Source of the DNA: Candidatus Gastranaerophilales bacterium
GTDB taxonomy: Bacteria > Cyanobacteriota > Vampirovibrionia > Gastranaerophilales > Gastranaerophilaceae
Direction of reading: 5' to 3'
NCBI GenBank assembly: GCA_910587375.1
Contig: CAJULR010000035.1
Location: 74,064 to 138,063 of the forward strand
Length of the DNA: 64,000 nucleotides
Part shown: in pieces, positions 35,794 to 44,818 of the stretch
Position numbering within the stretch: the stretch's first letter is position 1
How the letters are laid out: each line of letters opens with the position of its first letter
Notes under the pieces: generated by a model
Told to the model about the DNA's origin: nothing
Database searches by the model: none
Seen by the model: only the letters and a program-made list of their open reading frames with translations
Program-made: the position numbers and the translations under genes

Positions 35794-37143
35794 ATGATGA
35801 TTAATAGTATAAACTCTTTTAACAACTTTGCTTATAAAAAGCAAGGTCCTAAAAACCCGAAAGAAAATAATGTTAATTTTACCGGGCCAAACTTTACCGG
35901 GCTCAAATCAAGATATAAAAAACAGATATACGTTTCAAACAGCCATCTTCAAGCTCTCACGGGCGTATACCCAAGAGCAAACGGCCGCGTGGGAGAACTT
36001 CCCATAGAAATGATAAAGATTCTTAAAACAAACTACCCGAACAATTTAACCGAAAAAATTGAAGAAACAAAAGACGCATTTGCAGCCTGCGCAAACGTTT
36101 TAAGCAATGCAGACGACAGAAAAGCAAAAATCGACCCGGAAAAACTGCTTCGGCATTATTTAGACTTGAAAATTGAAGGAAAACACGAAGAAGCAAAGAA
36201 AATGCTTGTTGCTGTGGGCACAAATGAAATTATTCAAAGCGAATACATGGATTCCGTTCAAAAAGAAGCTGCGGACGTTTTAACAAAAAGAATGCGAGCT
36301 TTAAAAATCTTGCCAAAAGATTACAGTGCAAAAATTACATACGCAGGCTACGGCAGATTCAAAGAGGGCTATTGTCTTGATTTTGTTAATAAAGACGGAG
36401 ATTCACTTTTTGGAAAATTTGTAATAAAAATGTATAAAGACCCAAAAAGAACCCAAAGGGCACACCAACAATTTTTAAGCAAATTGTCAGAATTCATTGG
36501 AAGCAAAGACTATGAAAAAATGCACGTTGAATATATGCGCAAATGCCCTGAACTTAGCCTTTTCAATGAAATTTCAATGGCGCATACTTATTTAAAACAA
36601 AATCTTTCCGTTCCTGAAGAACACAGAGAAATTTTAAAAGACCGTGACGGCATGCACCCGGACGCAAACGCGGCAATATTTCTTGAAGGGGCAGTAGGTG
36701 GGGATATATACAACACAAACCTTATTAAAATGTACTTTTTCGATTTTGAAAATAACTTTTCTTTGGCCCGTTTTTCTGACGAAACCCTTCCAAAGCCAAC
36801 TGTAGAAGTAGACCTTGAAAAATTTGGCTTGATGGATGATGACCCGGCCGAATATAACATTTTATGCGGGAGATTAATAGATTATGGTTCAATTATCCCA
36901 ATAAGCCCGGACAACCCGATAAACATCAAAACAAACAGGGATTTAAGACTTTTAACGACAAACAAAACTGCCCGCACAACTTACGGAAACATTAGGCGAA
37001 TAGCACAAAAACATTCTGTTGAACAAGCTGAAAGAACCCACAGTGAATTAACACAAAAAGCACTTAACAATTCCGTTCCACATAGCAAAGACGTACTTCT
37101 TGGTTTAGAACTTGCAAAAAAATATGTTCTTGAAGAGGAATAG
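35794..37143 (+). CDS. Uncharacterised 449-residue protein, possible kinase-like fold
   Basis: No clear family. The N-terminus has MINSINSFNNF and the doubled NFTG (NVNFTGPNFTG), like other tagged proteins here. From about residue 183 the order is suggestive of a protein-kinase-like fold: a Gly turn (YAGYGRFKEGYC), KFVIKMYK as a VAIK-like Lys near 211, a Glu in LFNEISMAH near 259, a hinge-like AIFLEGAVGGD, and LIDYGSI near 364 as a DFG-like Asp. I see no normal HRD loop. This could equally be a pseudokinase or chance, so no function is assigned. Confidence 0.7.
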   Translation: MMINSINSFNNFAYKKQGPKNPKENNVNFTGPNFTGLKSRYKKQIYVSNSHLQALTGVYPRANGRVGELPIEMIKILKTNYPNNLTEKIEETKDAFAACANVLSNADDRKAKIDPEKLLRHYLDLKIEGKHEEAKKMLVAVGTNEIIQSEYMDSVQKEAADVLTKRMRALKILPKDYSAKITYAGYGRFKEGYCLDFVNKDGDSLFGKFVIKMYKDPKRTQRAHQQFLSKLSEFIGSKDYEKMHVEYMRKCPELSLFNEISMAHTYLKQNLSVPEEHREILKDRDGMHPDANAAIFLEGAVGGDIYNTNLIKMYFFDFENNFSLARFSDETLPKPTVEVDLEKFGLMDDDPAEYNILCGRLIDYGSIIPISPDNPINIKTNRDLRLLTTNKTARTTYGNIRRIAQKHSVEQAERTHSELTQKALNNSVPHSKDVLLGLELAKKYVLEEE

Positions 37144-37234
37144 ACGCAAAGTGTAAAACCGTCAAGCTCATATTTTTGACGCTTCTTATTATTTCTTCCT
37201 GATTTACAAAATCTAAGCTGCCCTTATAAATTAG

Positions 37235-37411
37235 TGGAGCGGGGGACGGGGCTTATCTTGGATTATTGCGGACTCGGCCTTTTCAACAAAGCCCTCGCAA
37301 TGGGCGTTCGGCTATGCCTGCCACGCCCCGCAAAATCCGCCGAACCCTTTAAACTGCGGGTTCTCGCCTCCATCCCTATGTTTAATTTATTTTAATAATG
37401 TCTTAAAACAT
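37235..37411 (-). repeat. GC-rich palindromic segment bounded by a copied tRNA-Gly 3' end
   Basis: Minus strand. 37235-37253 repeats the last part of the tRNA-Gly(CCC) with a CCA end. The next 160 bp to the real tRNA hold imperfect palindromes, for example ATTGCG...CGCAAT (about 37263-37299) and GAACCC...GGGTTC. No gene fits. The adjacent 37144-37234 holds nothing recognisable. Confidence 0.5.
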
Positions 37412-37483
37412 AGCGGGGGACGGGGCTCGAACCCGCGGCGTCAACCTTGGGAAGGTTGCATTCTACCACTGAATTACCCCCGC
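37412..37483 (-). tRNA. tRNA-Gly (anticodon CCC)
   Basis: GCGGGGG pairs with CCCCCGC across the acceptor. The D-arm reads TCAGTGGTAGA, the anticodon stem CAACC/GGTTG carries TTCCCAA, and the T-arm reads GCGGGTTCGAGCCCCG-like. The encoded gene lacks the CCA end. Confidence 0.95.
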
Positions 37484-37617
37484 AAAAAGGGTATATAAAC
37501 TACAAAAGCCCTTTCCGGGCTTTTAAAATGGAGTGGACCTGTACAAGCTTTGGCTTGTACACGCCGGACACGGCAAACCAAAAGCCTCATCCAAGCTTAA
37601 ATATAGTCCTAATTAAA

Positions 37618-37693
37618 TGGAGCGGACGACGAGGCTCGAACTCGCAACAACTTGCTTGGAAGGCAAGGACTCTACCAATTGAGTTACGTCCGC
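37618..37693 (-). tRNA. tRNA-Gly (anticodon UCC)
   Basis: GCGGACG/CGTCCGC acceptor, CTTGC/GCAAG anticodon stem with CTTCCAA loop, TTCGAGC T-loop and an encoded CCA. It lies 134 bp from the other tRNA-Gly on the same strand. Confidence 0.95.
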
Positions 37694-37806
37694 ACAATTA
37701 TTAAATTTTCAATGTTAAACGGTTGCAACTCAATTGGTAATTTGTGGTCAAGCCACATTTACCTTTGGTAAAGTGAGTTACGTCCGCACAATTATTAAAT
37801 TTTCAA
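37680..37806 (-). repeat. 33-bp direct repeat: copied 5' end of tRNA-Gly with upstream sequence
   Basis: 37680-37712 and 37774-37806 are identical over 33 bp, covering the first bases of the tRNA and the AT-rich bases before it. Between them a reversed tRNA D-arm fragment (AACTCAATTGGTA) occurs. The second copy is a tRNA stump that cannot fold into a full tRNA. Confidence 0.85.
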
Positions 37807-38021
37807 AGCCTCATATTGTGAAGCTATGAGAGATTTTACACCAAACCAAACTTTTTTTCAAGATTTTTCTAAAAATATATACTTTGGTAATAATCTCTTT
37901 AAATGACAGCGAATAATGAAAAAAATGGTATAATTATCTTGCGGGATAAGAATTTTCACATAAAAAACACTGAAAATTCGCCCCAAAACAACATAAAAAA
38001 CGCTAAAACAAAGGAAAAATT

Positions 38022-41000
38022 ATGCTTCAAGCCGTACCAAAAGCTATAACCCAAGCCTTCACAGGAAGTTTCATCAAGAAAATCTCCCAATACCTCCATG
38101 ATTGTATCAGAGAAGAGGTTAAATCCTCCACATTCCGCAATTTAAAAGGAGATAAGGACAATAAATGGGTCTTTTTGGAAGGCAGCGAAAGACTTTTCAC
38201 GGAATTTGACGCACCTTTAATGCTTGATGGCGCAAACAGCTTCCTGACAGAGCTTATGGTGCAATCCGATATGAGCCAAAAGGAAAAATATTTAATTTAC
38301 GGGTTTATGTTTTTGGTTGGAAAAAACGGCAAAAGCCGCAAAAACAATGAGTTTTTGACCCCTCTTTTATATGTACCCTGCAAACTTGAACGTGCAGGGA
38401 AAAACATAAAATTAACTGCCGAAGACGACATCCTCTCTTTGAACACAGGCGCCCTGGCGCAGCTTATTAAAAAGGACGAGGAAGAAGAGGTGGACGCTAT
38501 GCTCTCAGGCCTTTTAGAGGTCGTTCCGGAGCTGCCTTTGAATGAAGATGCGCTTGAAATCTTTTTAACCACATTAAAATCGGTTGTTCCTGATGTCGAA
38601 ATTAGCACAGCAAGCGCACTTGCAGAAGATGACAACCTTGAATATCACCAAGAAGCAGAGGAATTCTATTCAAACACAATTGAAAACCTTGAAGAGCTTG
38701 AAGATATGGACTTTGACACCATTGAAACAATGAAGCAAAAGCCGAAAGTGAAGGTGGAAAAGCTTTGCCTGCAAAGAAAACAGGCCGTTATTTTAACAAA
38801 AAGGCCTTCCGTTACGGCAGGCGTGCTTCATGAATTGTTACAAATCGGCGAAAAGCCCGTCGGCACAATAAAAGAAACGGCTCTGAATATTATTCAGGAA
38901 GAATATTTAACTTCAAAAGGAAAACAGGTTCCGCTCAATACGCCTGAAATTAAGGACTTTTTCCCTGTGACACCTTTGTCTTTAAGTGATTCACAGGAAG
39001 ATGTCATAAGAAAAATTGAAGAGAACGATTTTCTTGCCGTATACGGCCCTCCGGGAACAGGAAAATCTCAAACCATTGTAAATCTTGTATCTCACCTTAT
39101 TGCAAACGGCAAAACCGTTCTTGTTGCAAGCAGAATGGACAAGGCGGTGGACGTTGTTGCGGAAAGATTAAACGACCTTGGGGCGCCATACCTTGCCCTG
39201 CGCGCCGGAAGGGCAAATTATCAAAAGCAGTTAACCTTTAAACTTGAAGATTTACTTTCAAACAAAGTGGATTTGGATTCAGATTATGCAGACGCAGTAT
39301 TGGTTGATGTACCCGATATGAAGGCACTTTTGGGGGAAATTAAAAGGCTTGAAAATGCGGTTGAAAAAATTATAAGTTTAGAGAAAAAATACACAGAAAC
39401 TAGCGCCGATGTTGAAGAAACCATTGCTGCAATCGGCCAAATGCGCTATATTACGGAACATTTAGACCTCTCTGATGTAAAAACCCTGAAAAACATCCTG
39501 CAAAAAATGCAAAAAGACCTTGAAAACAACAAAAAAGGCCTGTTTTTCAACATTTCATGTCATATGAAAATTAACAAAATTAAGAAAATTCTAAATTACA
39601 GAAAGCCCTTGAAGGCAAAAGACCTTATGGGGCGCCTTACATACGAACTTGACGCCGAAGAGATGTCTGCAACCCTTGCTGCGATTGAAGATGAGATTAT
39701 ACAAACAGGAAATCTTCATCAGCTTTTAAAGAAAATTTCCGCGCTTAAAGGCAAGCAAAAGCGCCTAGCCATCGACATTTTAAGGAACAGACGCCGAAGC
39801 GCCCTGAAAGAACTTTTGTGTGACCAGAAAAAGCGCCAAAGGCTTATTGTGCATTCAAAATCGCTCGTTTCAAGAAAACGCGTGCTTCAAGACAGACTTC
39901 TTGAAAAGGAAGATTTCAAGCCGCTTTTGAACGCTTTTCCATGCTGGTGTACCACAACATACGCCATTTCAAACAGTCTGCCTTTAAAACCGGGGCTTTT
40001 TGACGTTGTAATCATCGATGAAGCAAGCCAATGCGATATTGCGAGCTGTTTTCCCGTGTTATACCGCGCCAAAAAGGCCGTAATTGTAGGTGATGATAAG
40101 CAGTTGGCGCATTTGAGCTTCCTTGAAAAGGCGAAAGAGCAGTCCTTCCTGAATCAATACGGAATTGACGATAAATATCAGCTGATGTGGCGTTTTCGGA
40201 CAAATTCCATGTTCGATTTAGCAAATTATTATTCCGCAAGCCCTGTGCTTTTGGATGAACATTTCCGCTCAAGCCGCCCCATCATTGAGTTTTCAAGCAA
40301 TGAATTTTATGGCGGCAGAATAAAAATTATGCGCCCCTATTTTGACAAAAAATGCCCGATAGAGCTTGAAATTGTGCCTGACGGGACTGTTGACCCTGAA
40401 ATTACAAGGAATATGGCGGAATCTGAGGCAATTATAAGAAAATTACAAGATATAATTTCAGAAGATACGAAAAATGCAAAAGATGGCGCAGAGCCCGTAT
40501 CCATCGGGGTTATCTCCCCATTCAGAGGCCAGGTTGAACTCATTAAAAAAGATATTTTAAAAACTTTTTCAGGGGAAATTATTCAAAGGCACCAGATTGA
40601 AGTCGGCACAGCACACACATTCCAGGGAGATGAAAGGGATGTAATCCTTATGTCATGGGCAATTGCGCAAAATTCACACGCCCAAAGCCTTACCTTCCTT
40701 CAAAAACCGAATCTTTTCAACGTTGCAATTACGCGCGCAAGAAAGAAGATGATAAACTTTATTTCAAAAGACCCAAACACCCTGCAAGAAGGACTTTTAA
40801 GAGATTATTTTGAATATATTTTATACTCAAATAAAACATTTGAGCTTCGTGATGTGAATAAGTTTAAAAATGAATTTGAGGAAGATGTATTTTTGGAACT
40901 TAAAAAGCTTGAACCAAGCGCAAAAGCGGGGGTTGAATGCGGCGGAGTTTCAATGGATATCCTTCTTGGCAAGCTTGTTGTAGAGTGTGATGGCATGGAA

Positions 41001-41162
41001 GACAAAGTGCCAAGCCGCTGCAGCAACATGAAAAAACAGGCAATCCTTGAACGGTGCGGCTTTAGGGTAATCCGCGTAACCAAGCGCGAGTGGGACTTGA
41101 GTAAAAATGCATGTCTTGATAGAATAATGGGTGAATATTTAAAGATGAAAAAGCCCGCATAA
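38022..41162 (+). CDS. Superfamily 1 (Dna2/NAM7/UPF1-like) helicase
   Basis: The 1046-residue protein has Walker A YGPPGTGKSQT near residue 345, Walker B FDVVIIDEASQCD near 660, VGDDKQLAH, LDEHFRSSRPII, and late TAHTFQGDERDVI and VAITRARKK. A C-terminal DUF559/restriction-endonuclease-like part follows (DILLGKLVVECDGMED, RCGFRVIRVTKREW), with E/D-x-D residues typical of very short patch-like nucleases. The first 330 residues are an uncharacterised N-terminal domain. It may act on RNA or DNA. The AAAGGA site is good. It is 83 bp upstream of mutS2. Confidence 0.9.
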   Translation: MLQAVPKAITQAFTGSFIKKISQYLHDCIREEVKSSTFRNLKGDKDNKWVFLEGSERLFTEFDAPLMLDGANSFLTELMVQSDMSQKEKYLIYGFMFLVGKNGKSRKNNEFLTPLLYVPCKLERAGKNIKLTAEDDILSLNTGALAQLIKKDEEEEVDAMLSGLLEVVPELPLNEDALEIFLTTLKSVVPDVEISTASALAEDDNLEYHQEAEEFYSNTIENLEELEDMDFDTIETMKQKPKVKVEKLCLQRKQAVILTKRPSVTAGVLHELLQIGEKPVGTIKETALNIIQEEYLTSKGKQVPLNTPEIKDFFPVTPLSLSDSQEDVIRKIEENDFLAVYGPPGTGKSQTIVNLVSHLIANGKTVLVASRMDKAVDVVAERLNDLGAPYLALRAGRANYQKQLTFKLEDLLSNKVDLDSDYADAVLVDVPDMKALLGEIKRLENAVEKIISLEKKYTETSADVEETIAAIGQMRYITEHLDLSDVKTLKNILQKMQKDLENNKKGLFFNISCHMKINKIKKILNYRKPLKAKDLMGRLTYELDAEEMSATLAAIEDEIIQTGNLHQLLKKISALKGKQKRLAIDILRNRRRSALKELLCDQKKRQRLIVHSKSLVSRKRVLQDRLLEKEDFKPLLNAFPCWCTTTYAISNSLPLKPGLFDVVIIDEASQCDIASCFPVLYRAKKAVIVGDDKQLAHLSFLEKAKEQSFLNQYGIDDKYQLMWRFRTNSMFDLANYYSASPVLLDEHFRSSRPIIEFSSNEFYGGRIKIMRPYFDKKCPIELEIVPDGTVDPEITRNMAESEAIIRKLQDIISEDTKNAKDGAEPVSIGVISPFRGQVELIKKDILKTFSGEIIQRHQIEVGTAHTFQGDERDVILMSWAIAQNSHAQSLTFLQKPNLFNVAITRARKKMINFISKDPNTLQEGLLRDYFEYILYSNKTFELRDVNKFKNEFEEDVFLELKKLEPSAKAGVECGGVSMDILLGKLVVECDGMEDKVPSRCSNMKKQAILERCGFRVIRVTKREWDLSKNACLDRIMGEYLKMKKPA

Positions 41163-41245
41163 CATAGAAAAAATCGCGGCTTGGAGCCATTTTTAAGGCA
41201 AAATGCGATTTTGAATGCAATTATTTGCGGGCAAAAAAGGAAAAT

Positions 41246-43660
41246 ATGCCTGAAAACCCGTTAGACAAAGCATTTTACGATAATAAAAATCAAGAAACCA
41301 CTGAAAACAAGTATTTACGCTCATTGGAATTTGACAAAGTCCTTGAAATCCTTTCAGGGTATGCAAACACGCCAATGGGGAAAGCTAAATGCCTTGAGCT
41401 GCGCCCATTTTCAAACAAAACAACAATAGAAAAAGAGCTGAATTTTGTAACAGAAGCCAAAAAAATTTGCGATGATATGGGAAATTCAGGGGCAATTCCC
41501 GTTGATTTTATAGTGGATTCTAAAAATATTTTGATGGCGCAAAGGCTTGGAACACAGGACATTTGGGACCTTGCGGAAACTCTTAGAACTTCAAGAATTA
41601 CGAAAACTTTTTTACAAAAAAATGAAGACGCAAAACTGTTGAGAGAGGCTTTTTTAGACAAATTAATTTCTGAAAAAGCGCTTGAAAACGAGGTTTTTGG
41701 GATTTTTAATTCCGATTTGACCGTAAAAGACTCTGCAAGCCCGGAGCTAAAACGCCTTAAAAACGCGCTAAATGACACACAAGATAACCTAAAAACAATG
41801 ATATCAGGGCTTTTAGGGAATGCAGACTTTGTTTCTCACTTGCAAGACACGGTTTACACCAAAAGGGACGACAGAACTGTATTTCAGGTCAAAGCTTCCG
41901 ATAAGAGCAAGGTTTCAGGCATTGTGCATGACGTTTCTGCAAGCAACCAGACGTTTTTCATTGAGCCGGAGGTCTTAATCCCGCTCCACAACAGAATTCG
42001 CCAGATTGAAAGTGAAATTCGCGCAGAAGTTGAGCGGATACTTTTTGCGCTAAGCCAAAAATTTCACGCAATAAAGCCTGAAATCCTGCTTGCCACAGAA
42101 GTTTTAACCGAATTAGACTGTATTGGCGCACGTTGTAAATATTCAATTGCAATTCAAGGGATAAGTGCAGAATTAACCGACAAAAAACAGATTGAAATCC
42201 AGGCTATGAGGCACCCTTTGCTTGTTGCAACGAGCGAAAACGTTGTGGAGAACGACTTTCACTTAAATGAAGACGTCACTTCACTAATAATAACGGGGTC
42301 TAACACGGGCGGAAAAACTGTAACGCTAAAAACCATCGGGCTTTTGGCCGTTATGACAAATGCAGGTATGCACATTCCGGCACTTTTTTGCAAAATTTAC
42401 CCCTTTAACAGGGTGTATGCCGATATATCAGAGGAACAGAGCATAACGCAATCGCTCTCAACCTTCTCTGCACACATAAAGAACGTGGTTAAAATCTTGA
42501 ATTCCGCTACAGACAAGGATTTAGTCTTGTTTGATGAATTGGGCGCGGGAACTGACCCAGAGGAGGGTGCGGCGCTTGCCCGCTCTATACTTGAATATTT
42601 GGCAGCCAAACGGGTGCTAACCCTTACTACAACCCACCTTGGGGAATTAAAAATCCTGCAATACCAAGACCCAAGCTTTTTCAACGCCAGTGTTGAGTTT
42701 GACACAACTACCTTAAAGCCAACATACAAGCTGCTTTTGGGGGTTGCAGGTGTTTCAAATGCGCTCCACATATCGGAAAATCTGAATATGCCATCTGACA
42801 TTATTCAAAGCGCAAAGGCGTTTTTGGCGCAAAATCAAAATCCGGCGTCAAAAATTTTCAACGAAATCCATAAAACCCACCAAGAAATGGTACAAAAATC
42901 AAAAGAAGCAGAAATATCAAGGCTTTCAGCTAAAGAAACCGAGGAAACCCTTGAAGAGAAGCTAAAAGAGATAAAGGCGCAAAAGAAAAAAACCGTCGAC
43001 ACATTCAAGAAAAAACATCAGGGGCAGCTTGAAGCGGCAAGGGCTGAAATCAAGGCTGTGCTTGAAGAATTGAGGAAAGAAAAAAGCGAAAAGATTGCAC
43101 GCCGCGCATATTCAAGGCTTGCAAAGCTTGAAAGCCAGGTAAGGGCAGATTTTTCAGAAGATGAGGATGAAATTTCGGAAAAATATCAGGCAATAAGCTG
43201 GAATAGCATAAAACCGGGGCAAAGCGTGCTTATAAAAGGGTTAAACCAAGTGGCAACGCTTGTTTTACCGCCTGATGACAAGGGTTTTGCAGAGGTTCAA
43301 ATGGGTCTTATAAAAACCAAAGTAAAGGCTGAAAAGCTTGCTATGACTGATAAAAAACCAAACAAAGCCCTGAAAAAACTTCAGGTGAGCTTTGATGACT
43401 TTCACGCAAGTGCAAATTTCAGCCCCAGAGTGGATTTAAGGGGTATGCGTGTGGATGAAGCCCTTGATGTGCTTGAAAAAAGGCTTGATATGGCGTCTTT
43501 AAGAAACATAAGAGAAATTACGGTCATTCACGGCCACGGCACAGGGGCCCTAAAAAGCGCGGTAAGGGCATATTTAGGCGAATCACCATACGTTGCAAAA
43601 TATAGAGCCGGGGAGCAAAACGAAGGCGGCGACGGCATTTCGATTGTCGACATAAACTAA
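41246..43660 (+). CDS. mutS2: Endonuclease MutS2
   Basis: MutS2 is an anti-recombination or ribosome-rescue factor distinct from MutS1. The 804-residue form from ATG 41246 (AAAAAGG upstream) has Walker A ITGSNTGGKTVTLK near 350, Walker B LVLFDELGAGTDPEEG, a long charged coiled coil at about 540-640, and a C-terminal Smr nuclease domain with VDLRGMRVDEA and TVIHGHGTGAL near 730-770. It lacks the mismatch-recognition domain, as expected. Confidence 0.96.
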   Translation: MPENPLDKAFYDNKNQETTENKYLRSLEFDKVLEILSGYANTPMGKAKCLELRPFSNKTTIEKELNFVTEAKKICDDMGNSGAIPVDFIVDSKNILMAQRLGTQDIWDLAETLRTSRITKTFLQKNEDAKLLREAFLDKLISEKALENEVFGIFNSDLTVKDSASPELKRLKNALNDTQDNLKTMISGLLGNADFVSHLQDTVYTKRDDRTVFQVKASDKSKVSGIVHDVSASNQTFFIEPEVLIPLHNRIRQIESEIRAEVERILFALSQKFHAIKPEILLATEVLTELDCIGARCKYSIAIQGISAELTDKKQIEIQAMRHPLLVATSENVVENDFHLNEDVTSLIITGSNTGGKTVTLKTIGLLAVMTNAGMHIPALFCKIYPFNRVYADISEEQSITQSLSTFSAHIKNVVKILNSATDKDLVLFDELGAGTDPEEGAALARSILEYLAAKRVLTLTTTHLGELKILQYQDPSFFNASVEFDTTTLKPTYKLLLGVAGVSNALHISENLNMPSDIIQSAKAFLAQNQNPASKIFNEIHKTHQEMVQKSKEAEISRLSAKETEETLEEKLKEIKAQKKKTVDTFKKKHQGQLEAARAEIKAVLEELRKEKSEKIARRAYSRLAKLESQVRADFSEDEDEISEKYQAISWNSIKPGQSVLIKGLNQVATLVLPPDDKGFAEVQMGLIKTKVKAEKLAMTDKKPNKALKKLQVSFDDFHASANFSPRVDLRGMRVDEALDVLEKRLDMASLRNIREITVIHGHGTGALKSAVRAYLGESPYVAKYRAGEQNEGGDGISIVDIN

Positions 43661-43704
43661 AACCCAAGAAACTACACATTTTACCCGATTTAAAAAGGAA
43701 AATT

Positions 43705-44166
43705 ATGATAACAAAAATGAAAACTACAATAAGAAATATTCAAAATGAAGACAGGGAAAGCGTTTTTAAGATGATGAGGGAATTTTATAATTCTCCCGCG
43801 GTCATCCACAAAGCAAGTGACGCCGTGCTTTTAGCTGACATTGAAGCCTGTCTTTCCGATATTCCTTTTATTGAAGGTTTTGTTTTTGAAGCAGAAGGTA
43901 AAATCGCAGGCTATGCAATGGCTTCAAAGAGTTTTTCAACAGAAGCCGGCGGCATGTGCGTTTGGATTGAAGATTTGTATTTAAAGCCTGAATTTCGCGG
44001 GTTTGGAATAGGTAAAGATTTTTTTGAATTTGTAGAAAAACGCTACAGCGCAACAGCCGCAAGGCTTCGACTTGAGGTTGAAGCTTCAAACGCGCGTGCC
44101 ATTGAAGTTTACAAAAAATGCGGATATGAAGAATTGCCTTATATTCAGATGGTGAAAGACTTTTAG
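43705..44166 (+). CDS. GNAT-family N-acetyltransferase
   Basis: The 153-residue protein shows the acetyl-CoA site: IEDLYLKPEFRGFGIGKDFFEF (R-x-x-G-x-G pattern) near residue 95, then ALRLEV-like ARLRLEVEASNARAIEVYKKCGYEE. The substrate cannot be told from sequence. AAAAGGAAAATT precedes the ATG. It stands 44 bp after mutS2. Confidence 0.92.
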   Translation: MITKMKTTIRNIQNEDRESVFKMMREFYNSPAVIHKASDAVLLADIEACLSDIPFIEGFVFEAEGKIAGYAMASKSFSTEAGGMCVWIEDLYLKPEFRGFGIGKDFFEFVEKRYSATAARLRLEVEASNARAIEVYKKCGYEELPYIQMVKDF

Positions 44167-44240
44167 ACGTTTATTGCAAATTTGCCGCAATTTCAGACCT
44201 GATTTTGCCTAAAACATAGACTGCATACGGTTTTTCAGGG

Positions 44241-44453
44241 TTATTTTTCTTTAAACTCTATTTTGAACCCTAAAATTTCTGCAATTAAAAGCATTTCATC
44301 ATACCTGATTGTGCCCGCGCGAAGGCGGTTTGAGAGGTTTTGTTTGGTGCAGTTTTTACCGGTTTTTTCGCTCAAAAGCTTGGCAAGCTTTGTTATGTTT
44401 GAGCCGCGCATTGTTAAAAGCACTCTTATTTGTTTGTTTGAATCCATTTTCAT
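44241..44453 (-). CDS. Small helix-turn-helix regulator
   Basis: The 70-residue protein is almost only a helix-turn-helix: NITKLAKLLSEKTGKNCTKQNLSNRLRAGTIRYDEMLLIAEILG. It resembles the short XRE-like proteins of Clostridia and Melainabacteria. An ATG two codons later is an alternative start. The divergent region at 44.47-44.55 kb holds a promoter and a palindrome it might bind. Confidence 0.8.
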   Translation of the reverse strand: MKMDSNKQIRVLLTMRGSNITKLAKLLSEKTGKNCTKQNLSNRLRAGTIRYDEMLLIAEILGFKIEFKEK

Positions 44454-44473
44454 ATAAAAATTATATTATTATC

Positions 44474-44502
44474 TTGACAAAATATAAAATATTGTTTAAT
44501 AT
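44474..44502 (+). promoter_or_regulatory. Promoter for the 72-residue protein gene
   Basis: TTGACA (44474-44479), 17 bp, TAATAT (44497-44502). Confidence 0.75.
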
Positions 44503-44515
44503 GTACACAAATAAA

Positions 44516-44542
44516 TTGTCTAAGACAAAAACAAACTTGTCT
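44516..44542. promoter_or_regulatory. Operator-like palindrome TTGTCTAAGACAA
   Basis: A perfect 13-bp palindrome at 44516-44528 lies just after the promoter, with a further TTGTCT half-site at 44537. It is a candidate site for the adjacent small regulator. Confidence 0.5.
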
Positions 44543-44599
44543 ATTATTAAATAAAGTGTAGAAAAATAGACTAAAAAATCGAAAAGGAAGGAATGGAAA

Positions 44600-44818
44600 A
44601 TGGAACAAAAAATTGCAAAAATAAACATGGAGATTTTAAAAAGCCTCCAGGAAGTGCGGCAAATTCAGTGCATTTTAAAATGCCTTTCAAAAAAATATTC
44701 TATGGAAGACTATGAAACTTTTGTCCTGCTTGAACTTATGATTGAAAAAGCAGCCTCTGTCAGAATAAAACATAACGAAATTACAAAAGTTTTGGACGAG
44801 GCGCTGAAACCTTGTTAA
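44600..44818 (+). CDS. Uncharacterised 72-residue helical protein
   Basis: Preceded by a strong promoter and AAGGAAGG. The peptide is helical with hydrophobic heptads (EILKSLQEVRQIQCILKCLS) and no known motif. It probably forms a coiled-coil dimer. Its position beside the small regulator suggests a common regulatory unit. The stop codon abuts that of the converging 218-residue gene. Confidence 0.7.
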   Translation: MEQKIAKINMEILKSLQEVRQIQCILKCLSKKYSMEDYETFVLLELMIEKAASVRIKHNEITKVLDEALKPC

